Shown: piece by piece, positions 1 through 9,090 of the stretch
Numbering within the stretch: the first letter of the stretch is position 1
Layout of the letters: the number at the start of each line of letters is the position of its first letter
DNA from: Pseudomonadota bacterium
GTDB taxonomy: Bacteria > Pseudomonadota > Alphaproteobacteria > Rhizobiales > Rhizobiaceae
DNA length: 64,000 nt
Assembly: GCA_023451735.1 (NCBI GenBank)
Contig: JAEXYH010000036.1
Coordinates: 139,820 to 203,819 of the forward strand
Reading direction: 5' to 3'
Made by a program: the position numbers and the translations under genes
The notes under the pieces: model-generated
Told to the model about the DNA's origin: nothing
The model's database searches: none
The model's input: only the letters and a program-made list of their open reading frames with translations

Positions 1-548
1 GTTCGACACGGCGGACTTCGTTTCAGGTAATGCGGAGCTGCGTAGAGACCATAGGTGATCTCGCCGAGCTTGCGGGCTGACAGATCCGAATCCTCCAGGG
101 TCCCAATGCGGATTGCGACGTCGATACCCTCGTGGATGATGTCAACGAGACGTATAGAATAGATCACATCGACCGCAACTTTCGGCCACTTTGCCAAATA
201 AGCAGCTATCCAGCCATCTACCCGCGTAGTCCCAAACTCCGGACTAGCCGTTATTTTTAAACGCCCTTTTGGCTCTTGGTTTTGCTGCGCTACAGCTGCT
301 TCGGCAGCCTCCGCAGCAGCCAGGATCGATGACGCTCGCTCAAAATAATCTCTTCCGACCTCTGTGACACTGACGCGTCGGGTCGACCGATTAAGAAGTC
401 TTGCTCCAAGCTTTTCTTCTATTCTTTGGACAATGCGGCTTATCCGCGCTTTATCTGTTTCCAGCCGTTCAGCCGCAGCGGTGAAGGATTCCTCCGTCAC
501 CACTGCGACGAAGACCTGCATTTCGGAAAATCCAACTGTCGTTGCCAT
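1..548 (-). CDS. LysR-family transcriptional regulator, partial (C-terminus beyond window)
   Basis: Reading from the ATG at 548 toward base 1 gives about 182 residues of a LysR regulator: an N-terminal winged helix-turn-helix (residues 1-60, with the ETDKARISRIVQRIEEKLG stretch) followed by the start of the effector-binding domain (EGIDVAIRIG motif). The 3' end runs off the window. It is a close paralogue of the LysR gene at 1750-2634, matching it along its whole visible length on the same strand. Acting in the cytoplasm, it probably controls a neighbouring oxidoreductase gene; the effector is unknown. Family assignment is firm, target is inference. Confidence 0.9.
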   Translation of the reverse strand, partial: MATTVGFSEMQVFVAVVTEESFTAAAERLETDKARISRIVQRIEEKLGARLLNRSTRRVSVTEVGRDYFERASSILAAAEAAEAAVAQQNQEPKGRLKITASPEFGTTRVDGWIAAYLAKWPKVAVDVIYSIRLVDIIHEGIDVAIRIGTLEDSDLSARKLGEITYGLYAAPHYLKRSPPCR

Positions 549-722
549 GGACAACATTCTTCCATGCCTCGCAAATTGACGCAATGCTCTCGCATCAATC
601 TTTCACTCCGGGGCGACGACGATAGGCGTCTAGCGAAGCGATACATCGTCGAGAAGAAACGATGTGACGACTGTCAGTCATAATCGTAGTGTGACCGTCA
701 CATCGATACGCGCAGAACGGTT

Positions 723-747
723 GCGAGCGCCCTTGAAGGGCGCTCGC
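723..747. terminator. Perfect 12-bp hairpin after the oxidoreductase gene
   Basis: Arms GCGAGCGCCCTT and AAGGGCGCTCGC are separated by one base, 10 nt past the stop of the gene ending at 757 on the minus strand. There is no U-run, so it is a stem-loop 3' end or weak terminator rather than a canonical intrinsic terminator. Confidence 0.5.
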
Positions 748-756
748 CGCACGACA

Positions 757-1554
757 TTATCCCTTCACGGTGTTGGCGCTTGCCTGGGCCATGAAGAGGT
801 CGACGTGGACCTGCGGCATGCCCTCGAACGTGCCGCCGATCGGCGACGGGCGCTTTGCCTCGTCGATCATGCGCCGCGCCGCCCCGCGTGATACCGGCGT
901 GCCGGGCTGCGTGTAGGCGCGCTCAGCTTCCGGGCCCGTGGCTTTCAGATCTATTGTGGGGGCGTAGGCCCAGAAGTAGATGGGCGTGCTCGGCTCAATG
1001 CGCCAGCTGTCGGCGAGCGAACCTGCGTCAATGGCATCGAAGCCGATCTTGTCGAAGAACTCGGTCACCGCCTGCTTCGCTGCGGTGTCGTCGCCTGCGA
1101 TTGGCAGCGTCGTGCGGTTCGCCGAACCCTGCGGCGCCGCGTTGGCCTTCATGTGGAGCCAGCTGAGATTGTGCATGCCCTTGACGACCTTCGCTCCTGG
1201 CAGACGCCGCTGGATCAGATCACTGGAAGTCAACTCGGCCTTGTCGAGTACGTCATTGTTGCCGAATGCGGGATAATAGTTCGTCTGGTCGAGTACGACC
1301 TTACCCGCAAACTTGTCGGCAGGCAGTTGTTCGGAGGCGGCGATCGGGATCGAGAGCGTTACGATGTCACCTGCCGCAACGGCCTCCTCGGTGGTGCCGG
1401 CGCGCGCCAGCGGACCAAGCTCGTTGATCAGGTCCTTGATGGAGTCCGCGCCGCGGGAGTTGCTGATGACCACCTTGTAACCGGCTGCGATCGCCAAACG
1501 CGCAACTGCCTTTCCGACAAGGCCGGAGCCGATGATTCCGATTGTTTGAGACAT
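757..1554 (-). CDS. NADP-dependent oxidoreductase of the F420-reductase-like (PF03807) family
   Basis: The 265-residue protein opens with a Rossmann dinucleotide-binding motif (GSGLVG, residues 9-14) and continues as a compact NAD(P)-binding domain, the pattern of NADPH-dependent F420 reductase-like and reductase-like proteins common in rhizobia. The start at 1554 is preferred over 1560 because AGAGGA sits 6 nt upstream of it. It lies between two near-identical LysR genes on the same strand, so one of them is its likely regulator. Rhizobia are not known to rely on F420, so the real substrate is unknown and a simple NADPH-dependent redox role is the safest reading. Confidence 0.8.
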   Translation of the reverse strand: MSQTIGIIGSGLVGKAVARLAIAAGYKVVISNSRGADSIKDLINELGPLARAGTTEEAVAAGDIVTLSIPIAASEQLPADKFAGKVVLDQTNYYPAFGNNDVLDKAELTSSDLIQRRLPGAKVVKGMHNLSWLHMKANAAPQGSANRTTLPIAGDDTAAKQAVTEFFDKIGFDAIDAGSLADSWRIEPSTPIYFWAYAPTIDLKATGPEAERAYTQPGTPVSRGAARRMIDEAKRPSPIGGTFEGMPQVHVDLFMAQASANTVKG

Positions 1555-1749
1555 ATCCATTCCTCTTTAAAAGCAGCGGTACCCGCCGGTGTTACACAGC
1601 GCCCGCTTCCCGAAATCCCGTTGCTTTGATCCGGCAGCTCATGCGCAGCCTCGAAATATGGATATGTACGAAAGAGTAACAGTGGGACCTGAAGCAACAC
1701 ACTGTTGCCCCTGTGGACTACGATTGAATCTAGCGGTAGGCTGTGCTGA

Positions 1750-2634
1750 TCAAAAGCTTTCACGGCAGAGATCGACAAAACCCCGCACTTTGGGGTCCAT
1801 GTACCGTGTCGATGCGAAGACGGCGTGGACCGGAACCGGACTGCGGGCCCATTCAGGCAACACGACCGATAACCCGCCTTTTACGACTTCGGGATCCGCC
1901 ATATAACGGGGAAGTTGAGCAATCCCGAGGCCGGTTAGTGCCAGGTTCCGGGCACCGAACGTATTGTTAATAGCGCAACGTGGCGGATGGTCGATTTTTG
2001 CGATCTGCTCGCCGTTCAGCAAGGACCAACTGGGTCGTCCCCTTGGAACGTGCATGATAAGGTCGTGCTGCTTTAAATCCTCAGGCGATCTCACCGCAGC
2101 GTGGCTCCGAAGGTATGACGGAGACGCGTAAAGTCCATAACTCAACTCGCCCAGCCTTCTGGCCGAAAGTTCGGAGTTATGCAAAGGGCCGATCCGAATA
2201 GCCACATCGACACCTTCATGGATGATGTCCACAACGCGATTTGTATACTCAGCCTCGACGGTTACCTTGGGCCATTTGTAAAGAAAGTCGGAAATCCATT
2301 GGTCAACGCGCATCGCGCCGAACTCGGCGCCGGCTGAAATCTTCAATCTACCTTTTGGCTCCTGGGCGCGCTGCGCAACCGCGTATTCGGCCGCCTCGGC
2401 GGCCGCTAATATCGATGATGCCCTCTCAAAATAGTCTCGTCCCGCTTCAGTCACGCTGAGATGTCGGGTTGATCGGTTGAGAAGGCGTACCCCTAACTTC
2501 TCTTCCATCCGCTGCACTATGCGGCTTACCCTCGCCTTGTCCGTCTCGAGGCGTTCTGAGGCGGCGGTGAATGACCCCTCTTTCACGACTGCGACAAAAG
2601 CTTGCATTTCAAGGAAATCAATTGTTGTAGCCAT
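1750..2634 (-). CDS. LysR-family transcriptional regulator
   Basis: A full-length 294-residue LysR protein. The N-terminal HTH (residues 1-62, ERLETDKARVSRIVQRMEEK) is followed by a linker and a substrate-binding-like effector domain carrying VDVAIRIG near residue 135. It is highly similar to the truncated regulator at 1-548, so a tandem duplication brackets the oxidoreductase gene at 757-1554. No clear Shine-Dalgarno precedes the ATG at 2634. It probably senses a small aromatic or electrophilic compound as many oxidoreductase-linked LysR proteins do; that is inference. Confidence 0.92.
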   Translation of the reverse strand: MATTIDFLEMQAFVAVVKEGSFTAASERLETDKARVSRIVQRMEEKLGVRLLNRSTRHLSVTEAGRDYFERASSILAAAEAAEYAVAQRAQEPKGRLKISAGAEFGAMRVDQWISDFLYKWPKVTVEAEYTNRVVDIIHEGVDVAIRIGPLHNSELSARRLGELSYGLYASPSYLRSHAAVRSPEDLKQHDLIMHVPRGRPSWSLLNGEQIAKIDHPPRCAINNTFGARNLALTGLGIAQLPRYMADPEVVKGGLSVVLPEWARSPVPVHAVFASTRYMDPKVRGFVDLCRESF

Positions 2635-2849
2635 GACAACAATCTGTCATCTGCCTGCCGCCATATCAATATGCCTGCAACAGTCTCGAGTGAGGTCTAT
2701 GTCTTTAGGACTATCATGAGTGCCGCGAAATGCGTGCAGACATCCAACATCACAGCCGTGAAGGGCTTCGGTGAGCTCGACAAATCCTTCACCGACTACA
2801 TCCAATCCCGACTTCCGATTTGTTATTTCTTGCACATGCAATGACGAAC

Positions 2850-3270
2850 TCCGCGCTATCATTCGGTGGCGGGCCATGAGCACAAAAGGTCGAGAAGGAT
2901 TTTACCGTCTAACAGCGCTCGTCTTCTCGGAATATGAGGTGTTGTCATGCACCGCCGGTTCCTGAGCCTGTCGAAGAGGCGTTCAATGACATTCCAACGT
3001 GTGTTTGCGCCACAATCCTGCGGATGGGGCTTCTTTCATGCCTGCGATAATGATGTGACCGCTTTACGCGGGCCTTGCCGAGGCCATCACGAGGGCTGTG
3101 GGTATAACATGCCTTGTCTGAGAGAAGACGCCTTGTGAGGTGAGCGATCTCCAGCAAGGGAATCGCCATTGTCATGCCGGAGACATTTTCTGGCGTCAGG
3201 CCGAAGGCGACCTTTTGGCCGCGATCATCGGCTAGGCGGTGGATTTCGGTTCTTCTTCCGCCGCGTGATG
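2850..3270 (-). pseudogene. IS5-family transposase remnant (frameshifted)
   Basis: On the minus strand one frame from about 3268 reads SRGGRRTEIHRLADDRG then LTPENVSGM and LLSDKACY, which matches the conserved SRGG(L/F)TTKIH ... ADKAYD stretch of IS5-type DDE transposases. After a frame change it continues as WNVIERLFDRLRNRR, the family's NVIERxFxRLK signature with the catalytic Glu. Only the C-terminal half is recognisable and at least one or two frameshifts are needed. No intact terminal inverted repeats were found. It shows past mobile-element activity beside the duplicated LysR genes. Confidence 0.7.
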
Positions 3271-3312
3271 CCAGTCGCCTGTACCACTCTCATCCGAGCC
3301 TTGAACAAACGG

Positions 3313-4080
3313 TCAGAGCCTATATCCACCGCTTGCTTCGATAACTTCTCCAGTGATCCATCGCCCTTCGTCCGACGCAAGAAACGCCACGATAGCGGCG
3401 ATGTCTGCGGGCTCGCCGAAGCGTCCAAGTGCGGTGTCATCTTCAATCGCCTTGACGATATCGGCATTCTCACGAACTGCGGCGTTCATGTCAGTCCGAA
3501 CCCAACCTGGTGCAACAGCGTTCACTGTGATGCGGCGGGGACCGAGTTCCATAGCGAGCGCGTGAGTGAGGATGTTAATCGCTGCTTTCGCCATCGAATA
3601 GATCGGCACCATGGGCTGTGGGCGCGTTCCAAGAGCCGAAGAGGTGTTGATGACGCGGCCATTATCCGCAAGTCGGCCAAGCGCCGACTGGATCAAGAAG
3701 AACGGCGCACGCGCATGAACCGCGAACATTGCATCCCAGCTTTCAGGAGTGGCATCAGCTAGGCCTCCCCAGCCGGAGTTTCCAGCGTTGTTCACCAGGA
3801 TATCGAGGGTTGTGCTACCCCTGCGACCGCTTAGCTCGCGATCGAGCTGCTCGAACAAGGCAGGTATTGCGTGTGCATCTGAAAGGTCTGCCTGCAGCGA
3901 GAAAGCACTGCCGCCGAGCTGCTCGATTGAGGAGATTGCGTCTTCCGCGCCCTGCCGGTTACCATTGTAGGCAATGGCCACTGTCGCACCGTCTCGCGCA
4001 AGACGCTCAGCAATCTCCCGTCCGATGCCTCGTGATCCGCCCGTGACCAGGGCTGTTTTATTTGCCAGTTGTCTCGACAT
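3313..4080 (-). CDS. SDR-family NAD(P)-dependent oxidoreductase
   Basis: A classical short-chain dehydrogenase of 255 residues, the usual family length. Visible motifs are the TGGSRGIG cofactor site (13-20), NNAG (97-100), the catalytic Ser at 147/148 and YSMAK with Tyr161 and Lys165; the C-terminus has the ITGEVIEASGGY pattern typical of 3-oxoacyl reductase-like SDRs. GGAG lies 6 nt before the ATG. It is divergent from the NAD-regulator gene, with a perfect palindrome in the shared intergenic region. Substrate cannot be predicted from sequence. Confidence 0.93.
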   Translation of the reverse strand: MSRQLANKTALVTGGSRGIGREIAERLARDGATVAIAYNGNRQGAEDAISSIEQLGGSAFSLQADLSDAHAIPALFEQLDRELSGRRGSTTLDILVNNAGNSGWGGLADATPESWDAMFAVHARAPFFLIQSALGRLADNGRVINTSSALGTRPQPMVPIYSMAKAAINILTHALAMELGPRRITVNAVAPGWVRTDMNAAVRENADIVKAIEDDTALGRFGEPADIAAIVAFLASDEGRWITGEVIEASGGYRL

Positions 4081-4158
4081 TTTGCTCTCCGAGTTGAGTT
4101 AGTCAGAGAGACATAATTGGGCTTTCGCCTGCCATGAATACATCAAGATCAGACGGAC

Positions 4159-4177
4159 TGTTGTGCTGAGCACAACA
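4159..4177. promoter_or_regulatory. Perfect 9+1+9 palindrome, probable operator
   Basis: TGTTGTGCTGAGCACAACA is an uninterrupted inverted repeat in the intergenic region between the SDR gene (minus) and the NadQ-type regulator (plus). Its half-sites differ from the ACTC/GAGT operators upstream of nadA, so a different regulator is implied. Confidence 0.45.
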
Positions 4178-4310
4178 ATAAGCATCACATCTTACGCGAA
4201 CGAGCTTAGCCGACAGATCGGCGGTTCAGTTGCCTTGAGTTCGCAACACTGTGTAGAGAGAGACAAATGCCCCGCGGTTGTGCGCGGGTTCCTAATTCGA
4301 CAAGGCGTAC

Positions 4311-5216
4311 ATGAAACAGGACTTGCCCAATACTGAACTTATCGCCGTCCTTTGCGCCGTAACCGGCAATTTCCCCCGGGTGATGACCATCCGCGGTGGG
4401 GAGGCGTTACCGTCAGGTCCGCTTGAGGTTGGTCATCACAGCCTGCAGTCCGGGCTACATGAATGGATTGAGAGCCAAACTGGCCATCCGATCGGATATC
4501 TTGAACAACTCTATACGTTCGCAGATCGTGGGCGCTCTATACTCGATGGAAGCGAGGCCAGAACCATTTCGATCAGTTATCTCGGCCTCGTACGCGAACA
4601 AGTCGCGCCGGGAGCCGATAGACCTGGCTGGCACGATTGGTACGAATATTTCCCGTGGGAAGATCATCGCGATGGTCGTCCAGAAAGTCTCACGTCGATT
4701 ATTCCTCATCTGGAATCTTGGATTGCAGTTGAACCCTCAAGGCGCGAGCAACGTCGGCGCCGTGCGGACTTCGCCTTCGGTTTAAACGGGATGTCTTGGA
4801 ATGAAGACCTCACACTGCAACGTTACGAACTGATGTACGAGGCCGGGATCACAGCCCGTTCCGAGTCGGTTGCGGACGCGACGACGGGGCGCGCGATGTA
4901 TGCGGATCACCGGCGTATCCTCGCCACCGGGATTGCTCGTCTGCGTGCCAAAATCAAATATAGACCGGTAGTTTTCGAACTAATGCCGGAGAACTTCACT
5001 CTTCTCCAATTGCAGCGAACGATCGAAGCTCTCGCTGGGCTCACACTTCATAAGCCCAATTTCCGCCGACTGATCGAGCAGCAGGAACTGCTCGAAGAAA
5101 CTGGAAACACCACGTCCGAGGCAGGCGGAAGGCCGGCCAAGCTGTTCCGGTACAGACATGCCGTTTTGGAAGAGCGTGCATTGTCGGGCTCCAGGCTTCC
5201 GATTTCACGCAGTTGA
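4311..5216 (+). CDS. nadQ: NadQ-type repressor of NAD biosynthesis (Nudix-like domain plus winged HTH)
   Basis: A 301-residue protein located directly upstream of nadABC. The first ~150 residues resemble a degenerate Nudix fold (YTFADRGR, SISYLGLVRE, WYEYFPWEDH) and the C-terminal ~80 residues a winged helix (FTLLQLQRTIEALAGL, LHKPNFRRLIEQQELLEETG, GGRPAKLFRYR). This is the layout of the COG4111 regulators of Rhizobiales that repress de novo NAD synthesis. AAGG precedes the ATG by 5 nt. The nadA promoter overlaps its stop codon and contains two ACTC-N5-GAGT operators that it presumably binds. Ligand identity is not visible from sequence. Confidence 0.8.
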   Translation: MKQDLPNTELIAVLCAVTGNFPRVMTIRGGEALPSGPLEVGHHSLQSGLHEWIESQTGHPIGYLEQLYTFADRGRSILDGSEARTISISYLGLVREQVAPGADRPGWHDWYEYFPWEDHRDGRPESLTSIIPHLESWIAVEPSRREQRRRRADFAFGLNGMSWNEDLTLQRYELMYEAGITARSESVADATTGRAMYADHRRILATGIARLRAKIKYRPVVFELMPENFTLLQLQRTIEALAGLTLHKPNFRRLIEQQELLEETGNTTSEAGGRPAKLFRYRHAVLEERALSGSRLPISRS

Positions 5217-5239
5217 CATAAACTCGAATCGAGTATAAC
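5213..5239 (+). promoter_or_regulatory. nadA promoter with embedded NadQ-type operator 1
   Basis: TTGACA (5213-5218), overlapping the nadQ stop, and TATAAC (5234-5239) form a promoter with a short 15-nt spacer. Between them lies the palindrome ACTCGAATCGAGT (5222-5234). A repressor bound there would block polymerase directly. Confidence 0.6.
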
Positions 5240-5252
5240 TCCTTGCACCTAA

Positions 5253-5271
5253 TATACTCTAATTGAGTATA
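5253..5271. promoter_or_regulatory. NadQ-type operator 2
   Basis: The palindrome TATACTCTAATTGAGTATA has the same ACTC-N5-GAGT core as operator 1; the two centres are 34 bp apart, about three helical turns. It ends just before the nadA ribosome-binding site AAAGGGAG. Confidence 0.7.
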
Positions 5272-5284
5272 AAGGGAGTTGCAG

Positions 5285-6256
5285 ATGAATTTGCCGATTT
5301 CCATGGCGTCGCTCTATGAGCGCGTTCGCCGAGTCATGCCTGAAGCCGAGTGGTTGTCGCACCAGGAGGATGTCGAAGCAATCCTCGACCTAAAGCATCG
5401 CCGTAATGCGGTCATCCTCGCGCATAACTACCAGACGCCGGAGATATTTCATGGTGTCGCCGATATCGTCGGCGACAGCCTGGCACTTGCCCGCAAGGCA
5501 ATCGATGTCGAGGCCGATGTGATCGTGATGGCTGGTGTGCATTTCATGGCCGAGACCGCTAAACTTCTGAACCCAAATAAGACGGTACTGATACCGGATC
5601 TAGCGGCCGGCTGCTCGCTAGCGGAATCGATCACACCGGAAGACGTGGCGCTTCTGCGCAAGGCGCATCCTGGCGTACCGGTCGTCACCTATGTCAACAC
5701 CTCGGCCGCGGTGAAGGCTGCCTCGGACATCTGCTGCACGTCCGGCAACGCAAGAAAGGTGGTCGAGTCGCTGGGCGTGCCAAAGGTGCTGATGATCCCG
5801 GACGAATATCTTGCGCAGAACGTTGCGCTAGATACAAATGTAGAGATCATCGCCTGGCGTGGCCACTGCGAAGTACATGAACTTTTTAACGCCCAGGATG
5901 TGCGCGATCTGCGTGAAGCACATCCCGGCGTCACCATTCTTGCCCATCCCGAATGTCCGCCAGAGGTGGTGGCGGAAGCTGACTTTGCCGGCTCAACGGC
6001 CGTCATGTCGGATTATATCGGCGAGAGGAGACCGGCGCGCGTGGTCCTTCTGACGGAGTGTTCCATGAGCGACAATGTCGCCGTCGATCATCCCGGCATA
6101 GATTTCATCCGCCCCTGCAATCTGTGCCCGCATATGAAGCGCATTACACTTTCCAACATCCGCCAGGCACTGGAGGAAAACCGCAATGCAGTGACAATCG
6201 ACCCGGCGGTGTCTGAAGGTGCTCGGCGTGCCGTGGAAAGGATGCTGGCGGTATGA
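5285..6256 (+). CDS. nadA: Quinolinate synthase
   Basis: Condenses iminoaspartate with dihydroxyacetone phosphate to quinolinate in de novo NAD synthesis, using an oxygen-sensitive [4Fe-4S] cluster in the cytoplasm. The 323-residue protein has the expected motifs: AHNYQ (46-50), GVHFMAETAK, and the three cluster cysteines Cys110 (GCSLA), Cys195 (WRGHC) and Cys281 (NLCPHM) at family spacing. The ATG at 5285 is chosen because AAAGGGAG ends 6 nt upstream; a TTG two codons earlier is less likely. It overlaps nadB by 4 nt, so the operon is translationally coupled, and it is preceded by two NadQ-type operators. Confidence 0.97.
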   Translation: MNLPISMASLYERVRRVMPEAEWLSHQEDVEAILDLKHRRNAVILAHNYQTPEIFHGVADIVGDSLALARKAIDVEADVIVMAGVHFMAETAKLLNPNKTVLIPDLAAGCSLAESITPEDVALLRKAHPGVPVVTYVNTSAAVKAASDICCTSGNARKVVESLGVPKVLMIPDEYLAQNVALDTNVEIIAWRGHCEVHELFNAQDVRDLREAHPGVTILAHPECPPEVVAEADFAGSTAVMSDYIGERRPARVVLLTECSMSDNVAVDHPGIDFIRPCNLCPHMKRITLSNIRQALEENRNAVTIDPAVSEGARRAVERMLAV

Positions 6257-7809
6257 GCGAGCATCCTAATCGGTTCTGCGACCACGTCGCGGTAGTCGGC
6301 GGCGGGCTTGCTGGGCTGGTCACGGCGCTGTCGCTTGCGCCGCAGCCGGTCGTTCTTCTGACGCGTGCGGCATTGGGTGCGGAAACCTCAAGTGCGTGGG
6401 CGCAGGGTGGCATTGCTGCAAGCCTCGGCCAAAACGACAGTGTCGACCTGCATCTGGCCGATACACTGGCAGCCGGTGACGGCTTGTGCGACACTACAGC
6501 CGCAGCCTCGGTGCTCAGTGATGCGCAGGCGGCGATTGCTGGACTCGAACGTTTCGGGGTGCATTTCGACCGGGAACGTGATGGCGCCTACATGTTGGGC
6601 CTAGAGGCGGCACATTGCCGTCGTCGCATCGTGCATGTCGCAGGCGATGGGTCGGGCGCGGCAATCGTTCGTGCTCTTGTCAAGCGGGTCCGCCAGACGT
6701 CATCGATTACGGTGATGGAGAATGTCGACGTGCGCCGGTTGTGCAAATCGGGCGACGCAGTCTCGGGCCTACTATGCGCAACTCCTACCGGCCCGCTCGC
6801 CGTTTCCGCGATGCGGATCGTGCTGGCCACAGGCGGACTGGGTGGACTTTATGAAACGAGCACGACGCCGAGCGGGAATTACGGGCAGGGCATTATGCTC
6901 GCTGCGCGGGCCGGTGCAGAGCTCTCCGACATGGAATTCGTCCAGTTCCACCCGACCGCGCTGGACGACGCTGCCAACCGTGCCGCCGGGCGACCACTTC
7001 CTCTGATTAGCGAGGCAGTGCGCGGCGAAGGCGCCATACTCGTCAACGACAAGCAGGAACGATTTCTGGCAGATGAGCCAAGCGCCGAACTCGCGCCACG
7101 CGATATCGTCGCCAGAGCCATCAGCGCCGAGATCGCCAAGGGTCGCCGGGTGTTCCTCGATGCAAGGGCGGCGCTCGGCCCGAAATTCTCCAGCCGCTTT
7201 CCGGCGATCACCGATTTGTGCCGCGAAGCCGGGATTGATCCGAGCCGGGAGCGCATCCCCGTTCGCCCGGCGGTGCACTATCACATGGGCGGAGTGGCCA
7301 CCGATCTGCAGGGGCGCAGCACCGTCGAAGGGCTCTGGGTTGTCGGCGAGGCGGCGTCGACCGGTCTGCACGGTGCCAACCGCCTTGCCAGCAATTCGCT
7401 TCTCGAAGCCACGGTTTTGGGCATGCGTGCGGCCCGCGACATTCTGGCAACGAACATTGCGACAATCAGTACGGGCGATACGACCGATATTCCGGTGCCG
7501 GCGGATCTCTCGGCCGTACGCCTCATCGTCTCGCGCAGCCTCGGCGTACTGCGCAGTGCTCCGGCAATCAATCGCGCTGTTATCAGCCTGTTGTCACTAA
7601 CCGAAAAAGAAGGGTCTGCGGCCGATCCAGCTCTGGTGGCGCTCTCCATCGCCGTCTTCGCGTCATTGCGTCAGGAGTCACGCGGCGCTCATGCCCGCAC
7701 GGATTATCCGATGCGGCTTGCGGATGCCCGGCGGCGACGCATGACGCTAACATCGGTTCTCGACGCCGCGCGCGAGATCGAGCTGCAAACCTTTGCAGAC
7801 AGTGCTTGA
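6253..7809 (+). CDS. nadB: L-aspartate oxidase
   Basis: Oxidises L-aspartate to iminoaspartate, the substrate passed to NadA. The 518-residue flavoprotein starts with an FAD-binding VVGGGLAGL motif and carries the signature stretches SAWAQGGIA, LATGGLGGLYE, MEFVQFHPTAL, HYHMGGV and HGANRLASNSLLEA of the NadB/SdhA superfamily. Its ATGA start overlaps the nadA stop by 4 nt, and nadC follows within about 12 nt, giving a compact nadABC operon. The C-terminal helical region ends with a conserved-looking ARTDYPMR stretch. Confidence 0.97.
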   Translation: MSEHPNRFCDHVAVVGGGLAGLVTALSLAPQPVVLLTRAALGAETSSAWAQGGIAASLGQNDSVDLHLADTLAAGDGLCDTTAAASVLSDAQAAIAGLERFGVHFDRERDGAYMLGLEAAHCRRRIVHVAGDGSGAAIVRALVKRVRQTSSITVMENVDVRRLCKSGDAVSGLLCATPTGPLAVSAMRIVLATGGLGGLYETSTTPSGNYGQGIMLAARAGAELSDMEFVQFHPTALDDAANRAAGRPLPLISEAVRGEGAILVNDKQERFLADEPSAELAPRDIVARAISAEIAKGRRVFLDARAALGPKFSSRFPAITDLCREAGIDPSRERIPVRPAVHYHMGGVATDLQGRSTVEGLWVVGEAASTGLHGANRLASNSLLEATVLGMRAARDILATNIATISTGDTTDIPVPADLSAVRLIVSRSLGVLRSAPAINRAVISLLSLTEKEGSAADPALVALSIAVFASLRQESRGAHARTDYPMRLADARRRRMTLTSVLDAAREIELQTFADSA

Positions 7810-7821
7810 AAAGTGAAAGAC

Positions 7822-8703
7822 ATGATGATTGCTTCTCTTCCCCGGATCGTTATCGAGCCCACCGTGCGCAATGCATTGCTGGAAGACCTCGGCCTTGCCG
7901 GCGACATAACCTCGGCGGCCGTCATCCCGGCCGGGCATCGATCCCGGTTGGCACTGGTCAGCCGCAAGCATGGCGTCATTGCCGGCCTCGATGCCGCTGA
8001 GCTCGCCTTCCAGCTCACGGACCCCGCGGTTTCGATGGTTCGCCATATCCCGGATGGCTCGGCTGCAGCGCCCGGGGAAACCATCGCAACGATCGAGGGA
8101 CCGTCGCGCGCGCTGCTGACCGGCGAGCGCACTGCGCTGAATTTTCTCGGGCATTTATCCGGTATCGCCACCGTGACATGCGGTATCGTCAATGCGATCG
8201 CCGGCACGAATGCGGTGGTCGTCTGCACCCGAAAAACAACACCGGGCCTGCGAGCGCTGGAAAAATACGCGGTGCGCGCCGGCGGTGGCATGAACCATCG
8301 TTTTGCACTGCATGATGCGGTTCTGATCAAGGATAACCATGTCGCGATCGCAGGCGGGGTGGCCGAGGCGGTTCGCCGTGCCAAGGCAGGCGTCGGCCAC
8401 ATGGTCAAGATCGAGGTAGAAATAGATACGCTCGATCAATTGCGGGAAGCACTGGAGATCGGTGTCGATGCTGTGCTGCTCGACAATATGACGCCGCAGC
8501 AACTGCGCCAGGCGGTCGACCTCGTTGCCGGGCAGGCAATCACCGAGGCGTCTGGTAATATCGATCCGACAACGGCAGCCGAAATCGCGGCCTCCGGTGT
8601 TGATCTCATTTCGGTGGGCTGGATCACGCACAGCGCCCAGACACTCGATATCGGGCTGGATTATCACCATTCGTATCGCGATACATGCGCTCAAAAAGTC
8701 TAG
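7822..8703 (+). CDS. nadC: Nicotinate-nucleotide pyrophosphorylase (quinolinate phosphoribosyltransferase)
   Basis: Converts quinolinate and PRPP to nicotinate mononucleotide, closing the de novo branch started by NadB and NadA. About 294 residues; conserved motifs visible are EDLGLAGDITS near the N-terminus, NFLGHLSGIAT, CTRKTTPGLR, KYAVRAGGGMNHR, LIKDNH and the phosphate-binding ASGNI/VDLISVG region of the barrel. A GTG at 7813 and ATGs at 7822/7825 are in frame; the exact start is uncertain. It ends the operon; no strong terminator is evident immediately after. Confidence 0.96.
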   Translation: MMIASLPRIVIEPTVRNALLEDLGLAGDITSAAVIPAGHRSRLALVSRKHGVIAGLDAAELAFQLTDPAVSMVRHIPDGSAAAPGETIATIEGPSRALLTGERTALNFLGHLSGIATVTCGIVNAIAGTNAVVVCTRKTTPGLRALEKYAVRAGGGMNHRFALHDAVLIKDNHVAIAGGVAEAVRRAKAGVGHMVKIEVEIDTLDQLREALEIGVDAVLLDNMTPQQLRQAVDLVAGQAITEASGNIDPTTAAEIAASGVDLISVGWITHSAQTLDIGLDYHHSYRDTCAQKV

Positions 8704-9090
8704 GCGCTGCGACCATATTCGGTTGGCTTACCTTCCAGCTTCGGCGGCTTTGCCCTGCTCCCACAGCATTGGGTCAAATGCCGATACGGGCACGCGTGAC
8801 GCATTGGCGGCCGCTTGCCGAAAAATCACTTGGAAGCCGTCCAAGAGCGTGAGAACGAAGAGACTACCCCCGAAATGACTGCTGACTATCACCCAACGGC
8901 GACCTGCCGAACCTGCCGAGAACGCACAGTTTACCAAAACCATCAGATGAGACATTCGGCTAAGTTTGCCGATCGAAATAAACGTGCAAACTCAGCGCTG
9001 GAAATTTCACTAGCCCGTCGGAGTACGACGCTCACGGCTAGCGAAGCGCCACCTTCGCGGACAACAAACTAGGAGTTCGATTCGCGCGTC
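8704..9090. repeat. Gene-free stretch holding a decayed copy of repeat family R1
   Basis: No convincing gene is present. At about 8810-8880 the sequence matches, with indels, the 3' part of the small gene at 39743-39970: the shared block covers the codons for the AENH...RENEET segment (GCGTGAGAACGAAGAGAC is common). It is the most degraded of four copies of this repeat in the window. Confidence 0.55.
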
